A stretch of DNA of 64,000 nucleotides. Source: Eublepharis macularius (taxonomy: Eukaryota > Chordata > Lepidosauria > Squamata > Eublepharidae). The notes beneath the pieces were generated by a model. It did no database searches, had not been told where the DNA came from, and saw only the letters and a list, made by a program, of their open reading frames with translations. Position numbers and translations under genes: made by a program. Below are positions 54,535 to 64,000 of the stretch, one piece after another. Position 1 is the stretch's first letter. Each line of letters starts with the position of its first letter. The DNA is taken from assembly GCF_028583425.1 (NCBI RefSeq), contig NC_072794.1, positions 24,425,232 through 24,489,231 on the forward strand, read 5' to 3'.

Positions 54535-54762
54535 CTTCGTCTTCGTCTTCGTCTTCGTCTTCGTCTTCGTCTTCGTCTTCGTCTTCGTCTTCGTCTTCGT
54601 CTTCGTCTTCGTCTTCGTCTTCGTCTTCGTCTTCGTCTTCGTCTTCGTCTTCGTCTTCGTCTTCGTCTTCGTCTTCGTCTTCGTCTTCGTCTTCGTCTTC
54701 GTCTTCGTCTTCGTCTTCGTCTTCGTCTTCGTCTTCGTCTTCGTCTTCGTCTTCGTCTTCGT
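54535..54762 (+). repeat. (CTTCGT)n hexanucleotide array, 38 copies
   Basis: The same hexamer with one T-to-C change, giving a CpG in each unit. The switch from ctttgt to cttcgt is abrupt and in register, so the block grew from one variant unit. Confidence 0.97.
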
Positions 54763-54777
54763 GGCCCTTCGGCCCTC

Positions 54778-54806
54778 AGGGCATGGGCATGGGCATGGGC
54801 ATGGGC
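54778..54806 (+). repeat. (GGGCAT)n short array
   Basis: Four to five gggcat units follow a small palindromic piece (ggcccttcggccctcagggc). A third hexamer type in the same cluster. Confidence 0.9.
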
Positions 54807-55840
54807 AATTTTATTTTTGGCTACCTCTTCTACATGCAAAACTTTTTTGGTACAAAGTTGTAATGTTATAAAATGGTAAAAAATTCGTAAAATTGTAATT
54901 TTACTAACAATCCAACTCAAATAAGTTTATAGACAATTCAAACAGTATTGCTTTTATAATCATATTAGGCATAAATATTAAACATAACTTTTAAACATTA
55001 AGTAAAAAGTATTAAACCCTCGGTAGAGATGGGTTGAAGGTTTTATCTTAAATCTTGAGCAGCTTGAAACCTTCAAGTGAGAACTGAAAACATGTTTCTC
55101 TGTTTTAGAGAAACTGCTTTTCAGTACAAAATAAACGGGATGTATGTTTTTATTGCACTCTCCCAACCAGGAGACAGACTCCTCCTAAGAGTTTAATGGC
55201 TTCTTTCATTAACAAACGCTAGTCGTTTTCATTACATGAGGTATCAAAACATAAATGCTTATTTAAATAAAACATAGAAAAATAGAACAGATGAACGCAA
55301 CAAGAATTAAGTTTCCTAACATTTCTTAATGAAATCTAACTCAGTCAGATTAATGATGAAATGCATTCAAGTTACCGTAGCACATATTACAAGGGTAAGT
55401 TTCCTGCCTAGATCTTCATGAGATTTCTTTTGGCCAAAACCCTGATCTGCTATTTGGATTACCATTTTTATATGTTATCTTATGCAGAAATCTAAGATCT
55501 TTTCATATGATAACAAAGATAAATATCAAACCAATCATAATTTAATTCTTTTTTACTATTTCCAATCATGTGACATTTTACCTAGCCAAAAGTACCACTA
55601 TGCCCAGCTGTAAGATAAGAGATATGGATAGTAAAAGTGACAAGAAAAGTTACATGACCAGATCATCCTTGGTCTCTGCTAACAATTACAGAACATGTAT
55701 CTGATACTGTTCACTATTTTTAATTGGCTGTCAAAGATAAAGAAGCACCAGTTATACACCATACTAGAAAAAGAACTACAGTGATGTTCATTCAGTGTTA
55801 TTTAGAATGCATATGTTTCACTAAGTATGTGTTCTAAACC
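54807..55840. other. No gene recognised
   Basis: AT-rich sequence to the right of the satellite block. No exon, RNA gene or identifiable transposon. Confidence 0.5.
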
Positions 55841-55844
55841 ATAA

Positions 55845-56035
55845 TCAGCAGTCTACTGGTTTGAATCCCACTACTGACATGAGTTCAGTAGGTGGCCTTG
55901 GGTCAGCCACTCCTCTCAGCCCCAGCTCCATTGTGGGGATAAGAATAACACTAACTTGTTCACTGCTCTGGGTGAGGCACTAATATGTGTAGAAGAGTGG
56001 TATATAAGCACGGTTATTATTATTATTTATATTTC
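55845..56035 (+). mobile_element. Old Sauria-type SINE
   Basis: ggtttgaatcccactactga (B-box-like), gtgaccttgggtcagccact-like middle, ctcagccccagctccattgt and the end gtggtatataagcacggtta with (TTA)n. The A-box head is lost or diverged. Confidence 0.65.
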
Positions 56036-56400
56036 CATGACACCATCCCTTGACCTCTGAAATTAAGTATTTTGATAAATATGAAAGTGATACCAAATAT
56101 AAATGCATTGCATAATGTGTGAGTGTACATATACAAACTTTAAAAATTGTATTGGATAATACCGCAAAGCATGATTACTGAGAAAGCTGCTTTCACTGCT
56201 TTCAGTGTGGAGAGCTGCTTGTAGATCAAAACAACCTGATGAGCTGTCTTCATGCAGAGTGCGCTTGATTCTCTTGGCTTTCAATTCTGCTTTCGTTCAA
56301 CATGGGTAAATCGATGTGTCAGCAGTAAACATTTGTATCACTCCTCTCTGAATGACCTTTTAAATTTTACTGCCTATCGTGTCAAAGCGATTAAAATTAA
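56036..56400. other. No gene recognised
   Basis: AT-rich, no feature visible. Confidence 0.4.
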
Positions 56401-57812
56401 CAATACAGTTACTAAGCAGCTAAGATCAATTAATGGCTCTTAGGCTTTATTTATTGATCTAGTGACATCTTCAAAACCCACTGGTAACAGACTATACATA
56501 CTTCTCTTCTATCCACAATATATACACAAGGATTGATTACATATTCTTATCTTCTAAATTACATATTTAAATGACATATTCTTAACTCCTAAATTAATTA
56601 GTCAAACTCTTACATCAAGGATTGGTGACAAGTTGTGGACAGACTATGCTTGGACAGAATGTACACTGAGAATAAATGACATCAAACAAATTGGAAACTA
56701 AATAAATCACTTTTATTTAACAAATAAATTTCTTCTGAAGTCTCTTTAGAAATTAAACAATAGAAACAAACTATGTGGCATTCCTCAAATCCACGTGTAG
56801 GATGCTATGGAAGTGGTACTTAGAGGGAAATTAATCTCCGTTGCCTCCTGTCATGAAGAGCAAAAAGAAAACATTAGAAATGAAATGATATCTAGAATAA
56901 GAAAACTAGAAGATAAACACAAAAAAGGCCACCCAATCTATAAACTTGCTTGCATGAAAATTAGAGGAAAAAACCTCCTCACATTCTATACAAGCTATTA
57001 AAGGCACCCAGGAAAAACTCAAACTAATTCTGTAAAATTAGCCGATGTATTTGCTGAATACTACCAAACCATTTGTACATCAGACAGTCCTGACACTAAT
57101 CATATTTTAAATTATTTATCATCACAGGAAATTTGGAAAAAAACCTCACAAGAACATAAACAATATCTGGACCAACCAGTCACAACAGAAGATGTTACAG
57201 TCACTATCAAATCCTTGAAAAAAATAACAAAGCTTCAGACAGGGATGGATTCCCTGCCAAATTTTTACAAAAAAATACATTCACCTTCTTTCAACTCCAC
57301 TAACTGCCACGTGCAACTCTGTTATGTTAGGAGGTAGCATCCCTCTATCTTGGTCAGAGGCTGAAATAGTAGTTACTCCAAAAAAGGACAACCATATTAC
57401 AAATACTAAATCTTCTCAACCAATACCCTTCCTGAATGAAGACCAAAAGATCTTTACAAGCATATTTGCCAAAACATTGTCTAAATTTAAATAACCAACT
57501 ACATTCACCTTGACCAGACAATACACGTAACACTTTAACTATAATTAATTTCTGTGAAGCATACAAAACCCCTGCATTACTTCTGGCCTTTGATATAGAG
57601 AAGGCATTTGGTTAAGTGGAAATACCATATCTAAAACTTTTACTTCAAAAAATGGGTTTTGGCGACCAATTCTAAAATGCCATTAATGCTCTTTATCTTT
57701 CTCCAAAAGCTACAGTTAGGACTAACAATGTACATTCAATAGATATCCATATAGCAAGGGGAACTAGACAAGGCTGTCCCCTTTCCCCATTTCTGTTTGC
57801 CATAACTATAGA
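56400..57812 (+). pseudogene. Decayed L1 ORF2 (same lineage as the intact L1)
   Basis: HNIYTRIDYIFLSSK (about 56510-56560) matches the endonuclease part of the L1 at 25668. VVLRGKLISVASCHEEQKEN and RKLEDKHKKGHPIYK (56810-56940) match its middle. LLAFDIEKAFG, VEIPYLKLLLQKMGFG and IARGTRQGCPLSPFLFAITI (57575-57810) match the RT motifs. Many stops and frameshifts. It lacks the catalytic FADD because the sequence breaks off at 57812. Confidence 0.85.
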
Positions 57813-57986
57813 CAGGGCCGGTGCTACCATTAGACCAACTAGGCAGCCGCCTTGGGCACAGTCCTCAAGAGGGGCGTAGTTTTATACAGATTACTTTCTT
57901 GAAAAAAATGCAACTGAGAAAACCTATTGAGCACCCCCTAAATGGTCCTGTCCACAGACATCAAGCAGCTCAAAAGCTCACCGTAA
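57813..57986. mobile_element. Partial hAT-like element
   Basis: Starts cagggccggtgctaccatta, a common hAT terminus, within the L1 remnant. It ends at the CR1 tail without a visible second terminus. Confidence 0.4.
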
Positions 57987-59898
57987 CTTTTTTATTTATT
58001 TATTTATTTATTTGATGTATACCCTGCCCTCCCCACAGATGGGCTAAGGGTGGCTAACAACATTAAAAAATACATTAAAATCACAGAAACATAAAATCAA
58101 TATTTATTTAAAAATAATTAAAATGGTCCAGGAGCAGGCTATTTAAACAAATATTGGGAGTCCGTATACAGGCATGGCAGATGGCTGAGGGCAGCTCCGG
58201 AAGAAATGGTGGTCTTAGATGGAAGAAGAAGGACACTCGCTGGCACTCAGCCAAAGGCCCAGCAGAACATCTCCGTTTTACAAGCCCTGCAAAACTGTAA
58301 CAGGTCCCACAGGGCCCAGATCTCCAGCGGGAGAGCATTCCACCAGGCCAGGGCCAGGGCAGAAAAAGCCCTCGCCCTGGTTGAGGCCAGATGGATGTCC
58401 TTTGGGCCAGGGACCACCAGGAGTTGCTTGTCTGCAGAGTGCAACACCCTGCAGGGGACGTAATGGAAGAGGCAGTCCCGCAGGTATGGAGGTCCCAGTC
58501 CATGAAGGGCTTTAAATACCAAGGTTAACACCTTGAACCAGATCTGGAACTCCACTGGAACCCAGTGCAGCTGGCACAGCACATGATGAATGTGCGCTTG
58601 GATGGGCGTTCCGGTAAGGACACATGCCGCTGCATTCTGGATCAGCTGTAACTTCCGGGTCAGACCCAAGGGCAGTCCAGGATAGAGTGAGTTGCAATAG
58701 TCTAGCCTGGAGGTGACCGTTGCATGGATTACTGTGGCCAGGTCCTGTGGTGAAAGATAGGGCGCCAGTTCCCTGCCCTGTCGAAGATGAAAAAAGGTAG
58801 ACCTGGCAACAGTCATGACCTGGGCCTCCATTGAAAGTGTAGCATCGAAGGTCACACCCAGACTCCTCACCATCAGGGAAGGTTTCAATTGTACCCCATT
58901 AACAGCTGGGAGCCGGTTCCCAGCTCGATTGCCCCATGATCCAGACACAGAACCTCTGTCTTCAGGGGATTCAATTTCAGGCGACTCTGATGTAACCATA
59001 CCGTCACAGCCTCAAGACCCTTGACCAAGGAATCCAAAGCAAGATCAGACTGGCCATCTGTAATGATTCCAAGTAAATGTGTGCATGTATCTTTAAATGC
59101 TTGATGAGATAGGTGAAGAGTGGGGGGTGAAGGAGATGGATGAGTGAATGATATGTGTCAGGCTATGGCATTCCATACTTGATATTCTGTTTCACTCCCC
59201 TCTGCAAGAAGACGAGGTCTTTTGATTTCAAAAGGTTTATTGTGAAAGACAGCATTCAAGCCCAGACGTGCATATTCCAGGATTAGAGATCCTGGCCGAG
59301 CAAATCGTTGCTAGGAATGAATCATAGAGCAAAGGTTGTTACATTTCACACTCCCGGAGCCCAGCCTCCCCCCCAAGTTCATACAGCAAAACTTCTCAGA
59401 GGTGTGCTGAGCTGGCCAAGGTCGAAACAGCAGATAAGACAGGATCCTTTCCCATGGAATCAGCTCCTTGCAGGTGTTGCCTGGAGGGAAAGAAGTCTAA
59501 ACACTACACGATTAAATATGGCGTTACTTAGGTTAAAACAGTTTCTGACAATATGATTGGTTGAGGACTGAGAGGGTGGGTGGAGTGAATGCAGTTTGAG
59601 ACAGAGAGTAGAGAGAAAATTTTTAGTCAGAAGAAAGCAGGCTAGCTATGTGCTGCCTGAATATGTTGAAGTGTTTATGAGAGAAATATAACCTGTGTGG
59701 AACCTGAACTGAGCATGTTTGTGAAAGGACACTCAGTCAGGGAAAGAGAGGCCAGCTGTGTGAATGAGAGTAAATGAAGTAACTTTAAGAACCGAGAACT
59801 ACGTTTATGAAACCGATACACTTCTTGACTAAATAAAAGTTTATTTTTGTTTTGCTATATCCCAGTATAGCTGTCATTGCTATATCCCATTCTTATCT

Positions 59899-61429
59899 TT
59901 TTTAAAAAATTTTTTTTAATTTTTACAGCATACTACAAAACACTACAATAACACTACACAAGACTATCACAAGGGAAGGGAAAGGATGAAGAGAAAGGGA
60001 AGGGACGGGGAAAATGGGACATAAAGGGAAGGATAAACTACATTCAACACTACACTTCAATGTTTTCCCTTCATACTGCCATAGTAGAAAAAGATAGCTC
60101 AATAAAATGATGATGGGGTGGTTAATCATACAAAATACACATTTCAAATTCTAATTAAACTTTCCTCCCCCTTCTAGGTCCCGGACGCAATTCTCTCTGT
60201 GCAACCGCAGCTGCGGTGTTCTCCTCCTCCCCCCCCTCAGGCTTCTCCTTTTCTTCGTTCTTGGTGCAGCGGAATTCCGGGTTTTTATCCTCAAAATCCT
60301 TTAGTTGATCTTCTGATAATATCTTATGGACTTGATCTTTATGTCTAAACCATATTCCTTCCAGAAGTAACCATTTATACTTTATTCCATGGTCCCTCAG
60401 AAGAGCTGCGAACTTTTTATACTTAAAACGTCTTTTCCGGACTAGAAATGGAACGTCCTTCAAAATCTTGACTTTAAGACCCATAAAGTCCAAATCCGCA
60501 TTGTATGAGTTATATAGGATAGTGTCCCGAATCTTTTTAAATGAAAAGTCAATGATGATCTCGCCAGGCAGCTGTCGCTTTGTTGCATATTTGGAAGAAG
60601 CCCGACGGACTTCCAAAATGGCGCTTTTAACCTCTTCTTTGGTTGTCCTCGCGGGTATCGCCAATAGTTCCGAGACCAGATCCCACAGATCCTCATTTTC
60701 CTCCTCTTTCACGTTTTGGAGACGCAAAGTTGTCTGCGTTCGTTCCACCTGTAGCCCGATCAGCTGGTTCTTGATCAGCTTCAGCTCTTTTTTCGTAGCC
60801 TTCACAAGTGACGCACTTTCCAGAGCAGACTTCTCTGCCCCCCCCCGCTACTTCCTTAATGGTTTTCACTTCGCTTTCAATTGAGCCCACCCTTTGATCA
60901 GTTTCGTTCAGCTTGTCAACAAAGGGTTTTATGGCTTTCACCACCGCCCTGCGCACCAACTCTTCGAGCGACTCTCCCTTCTGCAAGGTAGCCGAAATTG
61001 ACTTACCGAGAGCAGGACTTTGCTTCTTTGCTGCCATTGGGGGGGGGGCGCCAGCCAAATTCTGGAACTCACCGAAGGGGAAGAGCGAGTCTTCTTCAGA
61101 TCAACCTCTCCTTCACCAACGCTTGTAAAACAGAAGGGATTCGCTTGTTTACAGGCTTCCGCCTGTTTCTTTTATTTGCCGTTTCTCGTTGCCCGGCGGC
61201 ACTCAAGGTGCCGCGCACGTCTGCCGGCCTCCATAGGGACAAACGGGCAATTCCCCCCCCGCATTGATTTCGGGGAGTTCTTCCCGCAGCGTCCCGGACC
61301 CTGCCTCCCTCACTGGGAGTCCTGGGGGCTAATCCTTGCAGATCAGCCGCCTGGTCAGGGTGCCCGGTCGCTTCCTCCTGGACCGGCCGAGAGGAGCGTC
61401 CGGCATGGCTGAGAAAGCGAAACCGAATC
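59899..61429 (-). mobile_element. ORF1-only (half-L1-like) LINE with 18-bp TSD
   Basis: Exact target duplication tatatcccattcttatct (59881-59898, 61430-61447). On the minus strand: GC-rich 5' UTR (61429-61038), ORF1 (61037-60155), then only about 255 bp of 3' UTR and an A/T-rich tail. No ORF2 is present, and the target duplication shows that nothing was lost at the ends. This is the layout of HAL1 (half-L1) elements known from mammals. Confidence 0.85.
60155..61037 (-). pseudogene. ORF1 of the half-L1-like element, one frameshift
   Basis: The ATG at 61037 (MAAKKQSPALGKSISATLQK) is preferred; the frame extends upstream only from a TTG. A helical segment with VVKAIKPFVDKLNETDQRV follows. A C-run at 60838-60846 shifts the frame by one base, after which ATKKELKLIKNQLIGLQVER, an RRM-like TLRLQNVKEEENEDLWDLV, YATKRQLPGEIIIDFSFKKI and a CTD with LLRDHGIKYKWLLLEGIWFR complete the L1 ORF1 pattern. 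Allowing for one extra base gives about 293 residues. Related to but distinct from the other two ORF1s here. Confidence 0.85.
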
Positions 61430-63390
61430 TATATCCCATTCTTATCTTCAGGGCCACATAGAACCACGAAGGAGCCTGACGCTTAGGAACGTTACCAAAG
61501 GGAAAATTTAAATAAAATATCTTGGAATAAAATATTCCGGGTGGCAGCAGACTACCCAGAGGGTTAAGGGATAGATTAAAAGAAAAATATACCCTAAAGA
61601 AAGTAAAGGTCATAACACCATCCATCAGCAGATAGAGCTGAGTGTCATCCGCATACCAGTGACAACCTAGCCCAAAGCTGCGGGCTAACAGGGCAAGGGG
61701 GCACATATAGATGTTAAATGGCATCGGGGAAAGAATCGCCCCCTGAGGGATGCCACATACCAAAGAATGGTAAGCAGACATCTGTTCCCTGAGTGCCACT
61801 CTCTGTCCTAGATTGTGAAGGAAGGAGTTCAGCCACTGCAGGGCTGTTCCACAAATCCCCACATTGGCAAGGGAATGGGTCAGAAGATTATGACTCACCA
61901 TGTCAAATGCTGCTGTAAGATCTAAAAGTATCAGCAGTGCCGACCCACTCCAGTCTAGGTGTCGCCGCAGACCATCTGTGAGGGCAACCAGAGCCGTCTC
62001 TGTACCATGGCCAGGCCTGAAGCTGGACTGGAATGGATCCAGGATAGAGGCATCACCCAGGTATACCTGCAGCTGTTCCGCTACTGCCCTCTCAGTTACC
62101 TAACCCAGGAACAGAATATTCGAAACTGGGCGATAATTGGCTGGATCAGCAGGATCCAGTGATGGTTTCTTTAAGAAGGACCGCACCACTGCCTCTTTCA
62201 GTGAGTCTGTAAAAAAACCAGAACTCAGAGAAAGATTAATGATGTCAGCTAACGGTGCCCAAATCCCATCACCACCACTTTTCACCAGCCATGATGGCAT
62301 GGGTCCAGTGAGCTCGTGGTAGGTTTCACAGCATGAAGAACCCTGCCCACCTCCTCCTGGGAGAGTGGCCTGAATTGATCTAATATCAACCCTGAGGATG
62401 ACCAAGGGGCCTCCAGTACACATACTGCATCAACTGTGGTGGACAGATCCCAGCGGAGTGACAAGATATTATTCGCAAAATAGTCTCCAAAAGCCTCACA
62501 GCTTATTACCGAATTTACATTTTTATTTGTCCCATGTGTGAGGGACGTTAAAGACCAAATCACTCTGGAAAGTTGTGCTGGGCAAGAACTAGTAGACGCA
62601 GTGGAAGCTGCATAGTAGTCTCTCTTTGCAGCTTTCAGTGCCATCTCATAGGCCTTCATAAACGTCCTATAAGATGTTCTTGTCATTTCATCATGGAGTC
62701 GCCGCCACACTCGCTCTAGCCTTCTCAGCTCCCATTTGATTTGTCATAGCTCATCAGTATACCAAGGAGCTACTCTAGTTCGGGGGCGGAGAGAGCAATG
62801 GGGAGCGATCTCATCAATAGCTTCAGAGAAACGGACATTCCAGTCCTCTATCAGCTCATCCAATGAGCCACCAGGGGGCATCGGATCCTGCAGAGTGTTC
62901 TGCAATTCAATTGGATCCATTTGACTCCACGGGTGAGCATAAATCAGCTCATCACCCAAGCAGGAGGGGGTCATGGTGCCCAGACAAGCCCTCAGGATGA
63001 GGTGGTCTGACCATGGCACTGCTATAGCTTCATCCAGATCCACCTGTACCCCGAACCCAAAGATCAAATCCTGTGTGTGTCCTGCTCGATGTGTGGGCAT
63101 TGATACAAACTGGGAGAGTCCTAATGCTGCCATGGAGGCTATCATGTCCATGGCCTGTGAGGAGGTAGCATCATCAGCATGGACACTGATGTCCCCTAAG
63201 ACCAGAAGCCTGGGGTACTCCAAGGCCCAGCCAGCCACCGCCTCTAACAGGCCAGGCACAGCATCTGCTGGTGCGCTGGGCAATCGGTACACCAGACAGA
63301 TGGCTATACTCTCCTCGGCATCCCACACCAGGCCCACACAATCAATGCCAGCAATCTTTGGCAAAGGGAGCAGCCTCATGGAGAAAGACT

Positions 63391-63464
63391 CGAATGAGCA
63401 CCACTACCTCAACAAGACATTTCCCAATATGTAAAACAAATATGAGAAACCTGTACCATAAATG
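63391..63464. other. CR1 5' boundary region
   Basis: Short sequence between the truncated CR1 and the LTR. No feature is visible. Confidence 0.4.
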
Positions 63465-63887
63465 TGTTGGAATATATGTGTGTTGCAAGGTCTGAGATTC
63501 ACTCATTATGGGGTTAATGTGTTTACCTACCATGCTATTGTTTAGATTGACCTGGAAGGGGAACTTGGCTCAAAGCCAATAATCTGCAAGCCCAGAAAAC
63601 TTTAGTGTTTGTAAACTGTTATTGGTCAACAGGTCAGGTGATTTTCTTTCAGGGTCAAGAAGACAGAGGAAGAAGAAGATTCTCCATTCAGTTATCCCAG
63701 CTCTTTGTTTGTAACCAGTAGTGAGAATGTAGCTCCAGGCATTTGTTATTTTGTAGGCAATCCTGTTAACTTTTTTTCCTTTAGAAGTAAATGATTTTAA
63801 AAGCTAAACTCGTGTGCTGACTCTCTATTGATTCAAGATCCATTGCACCTCTGAAGAAAAGCTATTTTTTAACCTTTTCCCCCAACA
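63465..63887 (+). mobile_element. Probable solo LTR, 423 bp
   Basis: The ends TGTTGG and CCAACA are perfect inverted repeats. The flanks are aaatg (63460-63464) and aagtg (63888-63892), a 5-bp duplication with one mismatch. The 3' part (gctaaactcgtgtgctgact) has the feel of an R/U5 region, but no AATAAA was found. Confidence 0.6.
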
Positions 63888-64000
63888 AAGTGGACCAGTT
63901 GAAGTAATTATTAAGGTGAAAAAGATGCTAGCGATTCGTGTATATTGTTCTTTGAATAACAGCAGTATGGTATGGCTTTGAATAGGCAATATGAGATCAT
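63888..64000. other. No gene recognised
   Basis: Window end; nothing recognisable. Confidence 0.4.

Larger units (their letters stand above)
59059..61616 (+). mobile_element. Solo LTR with 5-bp TSD, itself split by an L1
   Basis: Starts TGTAATGA (59059) and ends GTCATAACA (61616), with ccatc on both sides (59054-59058, 61617-61621). Without the nested L1 and its duplication it is about 1.0 kb. An AATAAA lies in gactaaataaaagtttattt (about 59830). Removing it restores the CR1 reading frame. An inverted relative lies in the provirus at 30830-31735. Confidence 0.85.
57987..63390 (-). mobile_element. CR1 LINE, near-complete ORF2, split by a solo LTR
   Basis: Minus strand, 3' end at the low coordinate with a (TTTA)n tail (57988-58014). 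In protein order: endonuclease (62744-63379; LLVLGDISVHADD, THRAGHTQDLIFG, VPWSDHLIL), linker (62282-62710), RT (61329-62423; RPVSNILFLG, GIPQGAILSPMPFNIYM and the catalytic CHWYADDTQLYLLMDG) and C-terminus (58247-59058; VRSLGVTFDATLSMEAQ, RLDYCNSLYPGLPLGLTRKL). The ORF is exactly continuous across the LTR: ...LLMDG then QSDLALDSLVKG. A few frameshifts remain elsewhere. YADD is intact. Confidence 0.9.

Noticed and set aside
52201..54762. CRISPR array or telomeric repeat
   Set aside because: The repeats are head to tail without spacers and the genome is eukaryotic. The hexamers ctttgt/cttcgt are not the vertebrate telomere motif TTAGGG.
51391..54920. Giant overlapping open frames (over 900 residues) on both strands
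   Set aside because: They are made by the 66-bp and hexamer arrays, whose periods are multiples of three and contain no stop triplets. There is no protein domain or start context to support translation.

Overview
The window is nuclear DNA from a vertebrate, most likely a squamate reptile (lizard or gecko). It has spliced vertebrate exons, Sauria-type tRNA SINEs, a 5S-rRNA-derived SINE, CR1 LINEs, several L1 lineages, hAT MITEs, Helitrons and endogenous retroviral LTRs. Nothing prokaryotic is present. Most short open frames are accidental or belong to transposons.

The one host gene is a flavin-containing monooxygenase (FMO) on the minus strand. All eight coding exons are present, from the ATG at 42673 to the stop at 2651. 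Their lengths are 132 (coding part of exon 2), 189, 163, 143, 188, 356, 73 and 340 bp. All splice sites are GT/AG, the phases agree, and together they give an uninterrupted 527-residue protein closest to FMO1 by eye. Two Asn positions usual in the family (61 and 194) are His here, and four codons are missing in exon 6. The 5' noncoding exon and promoter were not found.

Layout. 1-2650 is 3' flank with SINEs. 2651-21768 holds exons 9 to 3, with introns carrying hAT MITEs, an LTR with polypurine tract, hairpin MITEs, CR1 fragments, SINEs and a Helitron. 21769-42541 is a 20.8-kb intron with a layered nest: a SINE-like repeat split by a provirus (LTRs 22004-22426 and 33836-34255), which is itself split by a full-length L1 (23635-29707) with both ORFs open. 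The same intron holds a Helitron (35993-39415) split by a hAT element, and a CR1 copy. 42679-64000 lies upstream of the first coding exon. It has a Sauria SINE, MITEs, a second L1, two Helitron ends joined tail to head, a 1.2-kb array of a GC-rich 66-mer, 1.4 kb of hexanucleotide arrays, a decayed L1 ORF2, and a CR1 interrupted by a solo LTR that is interrupted by an ORF1-only L1.

The target-site duplications of these insertions are mostly exact, so the order of events can be read directly. The points most worth checking are the FMO active-site substitutions, the intact L1 with its 0.9-kb inter-ORF spacer, the ORF1-only L1, the Helitron tail-to-head junction, the homogeneous satellite block, and the mosaic provirus with repeated pol and env segments.
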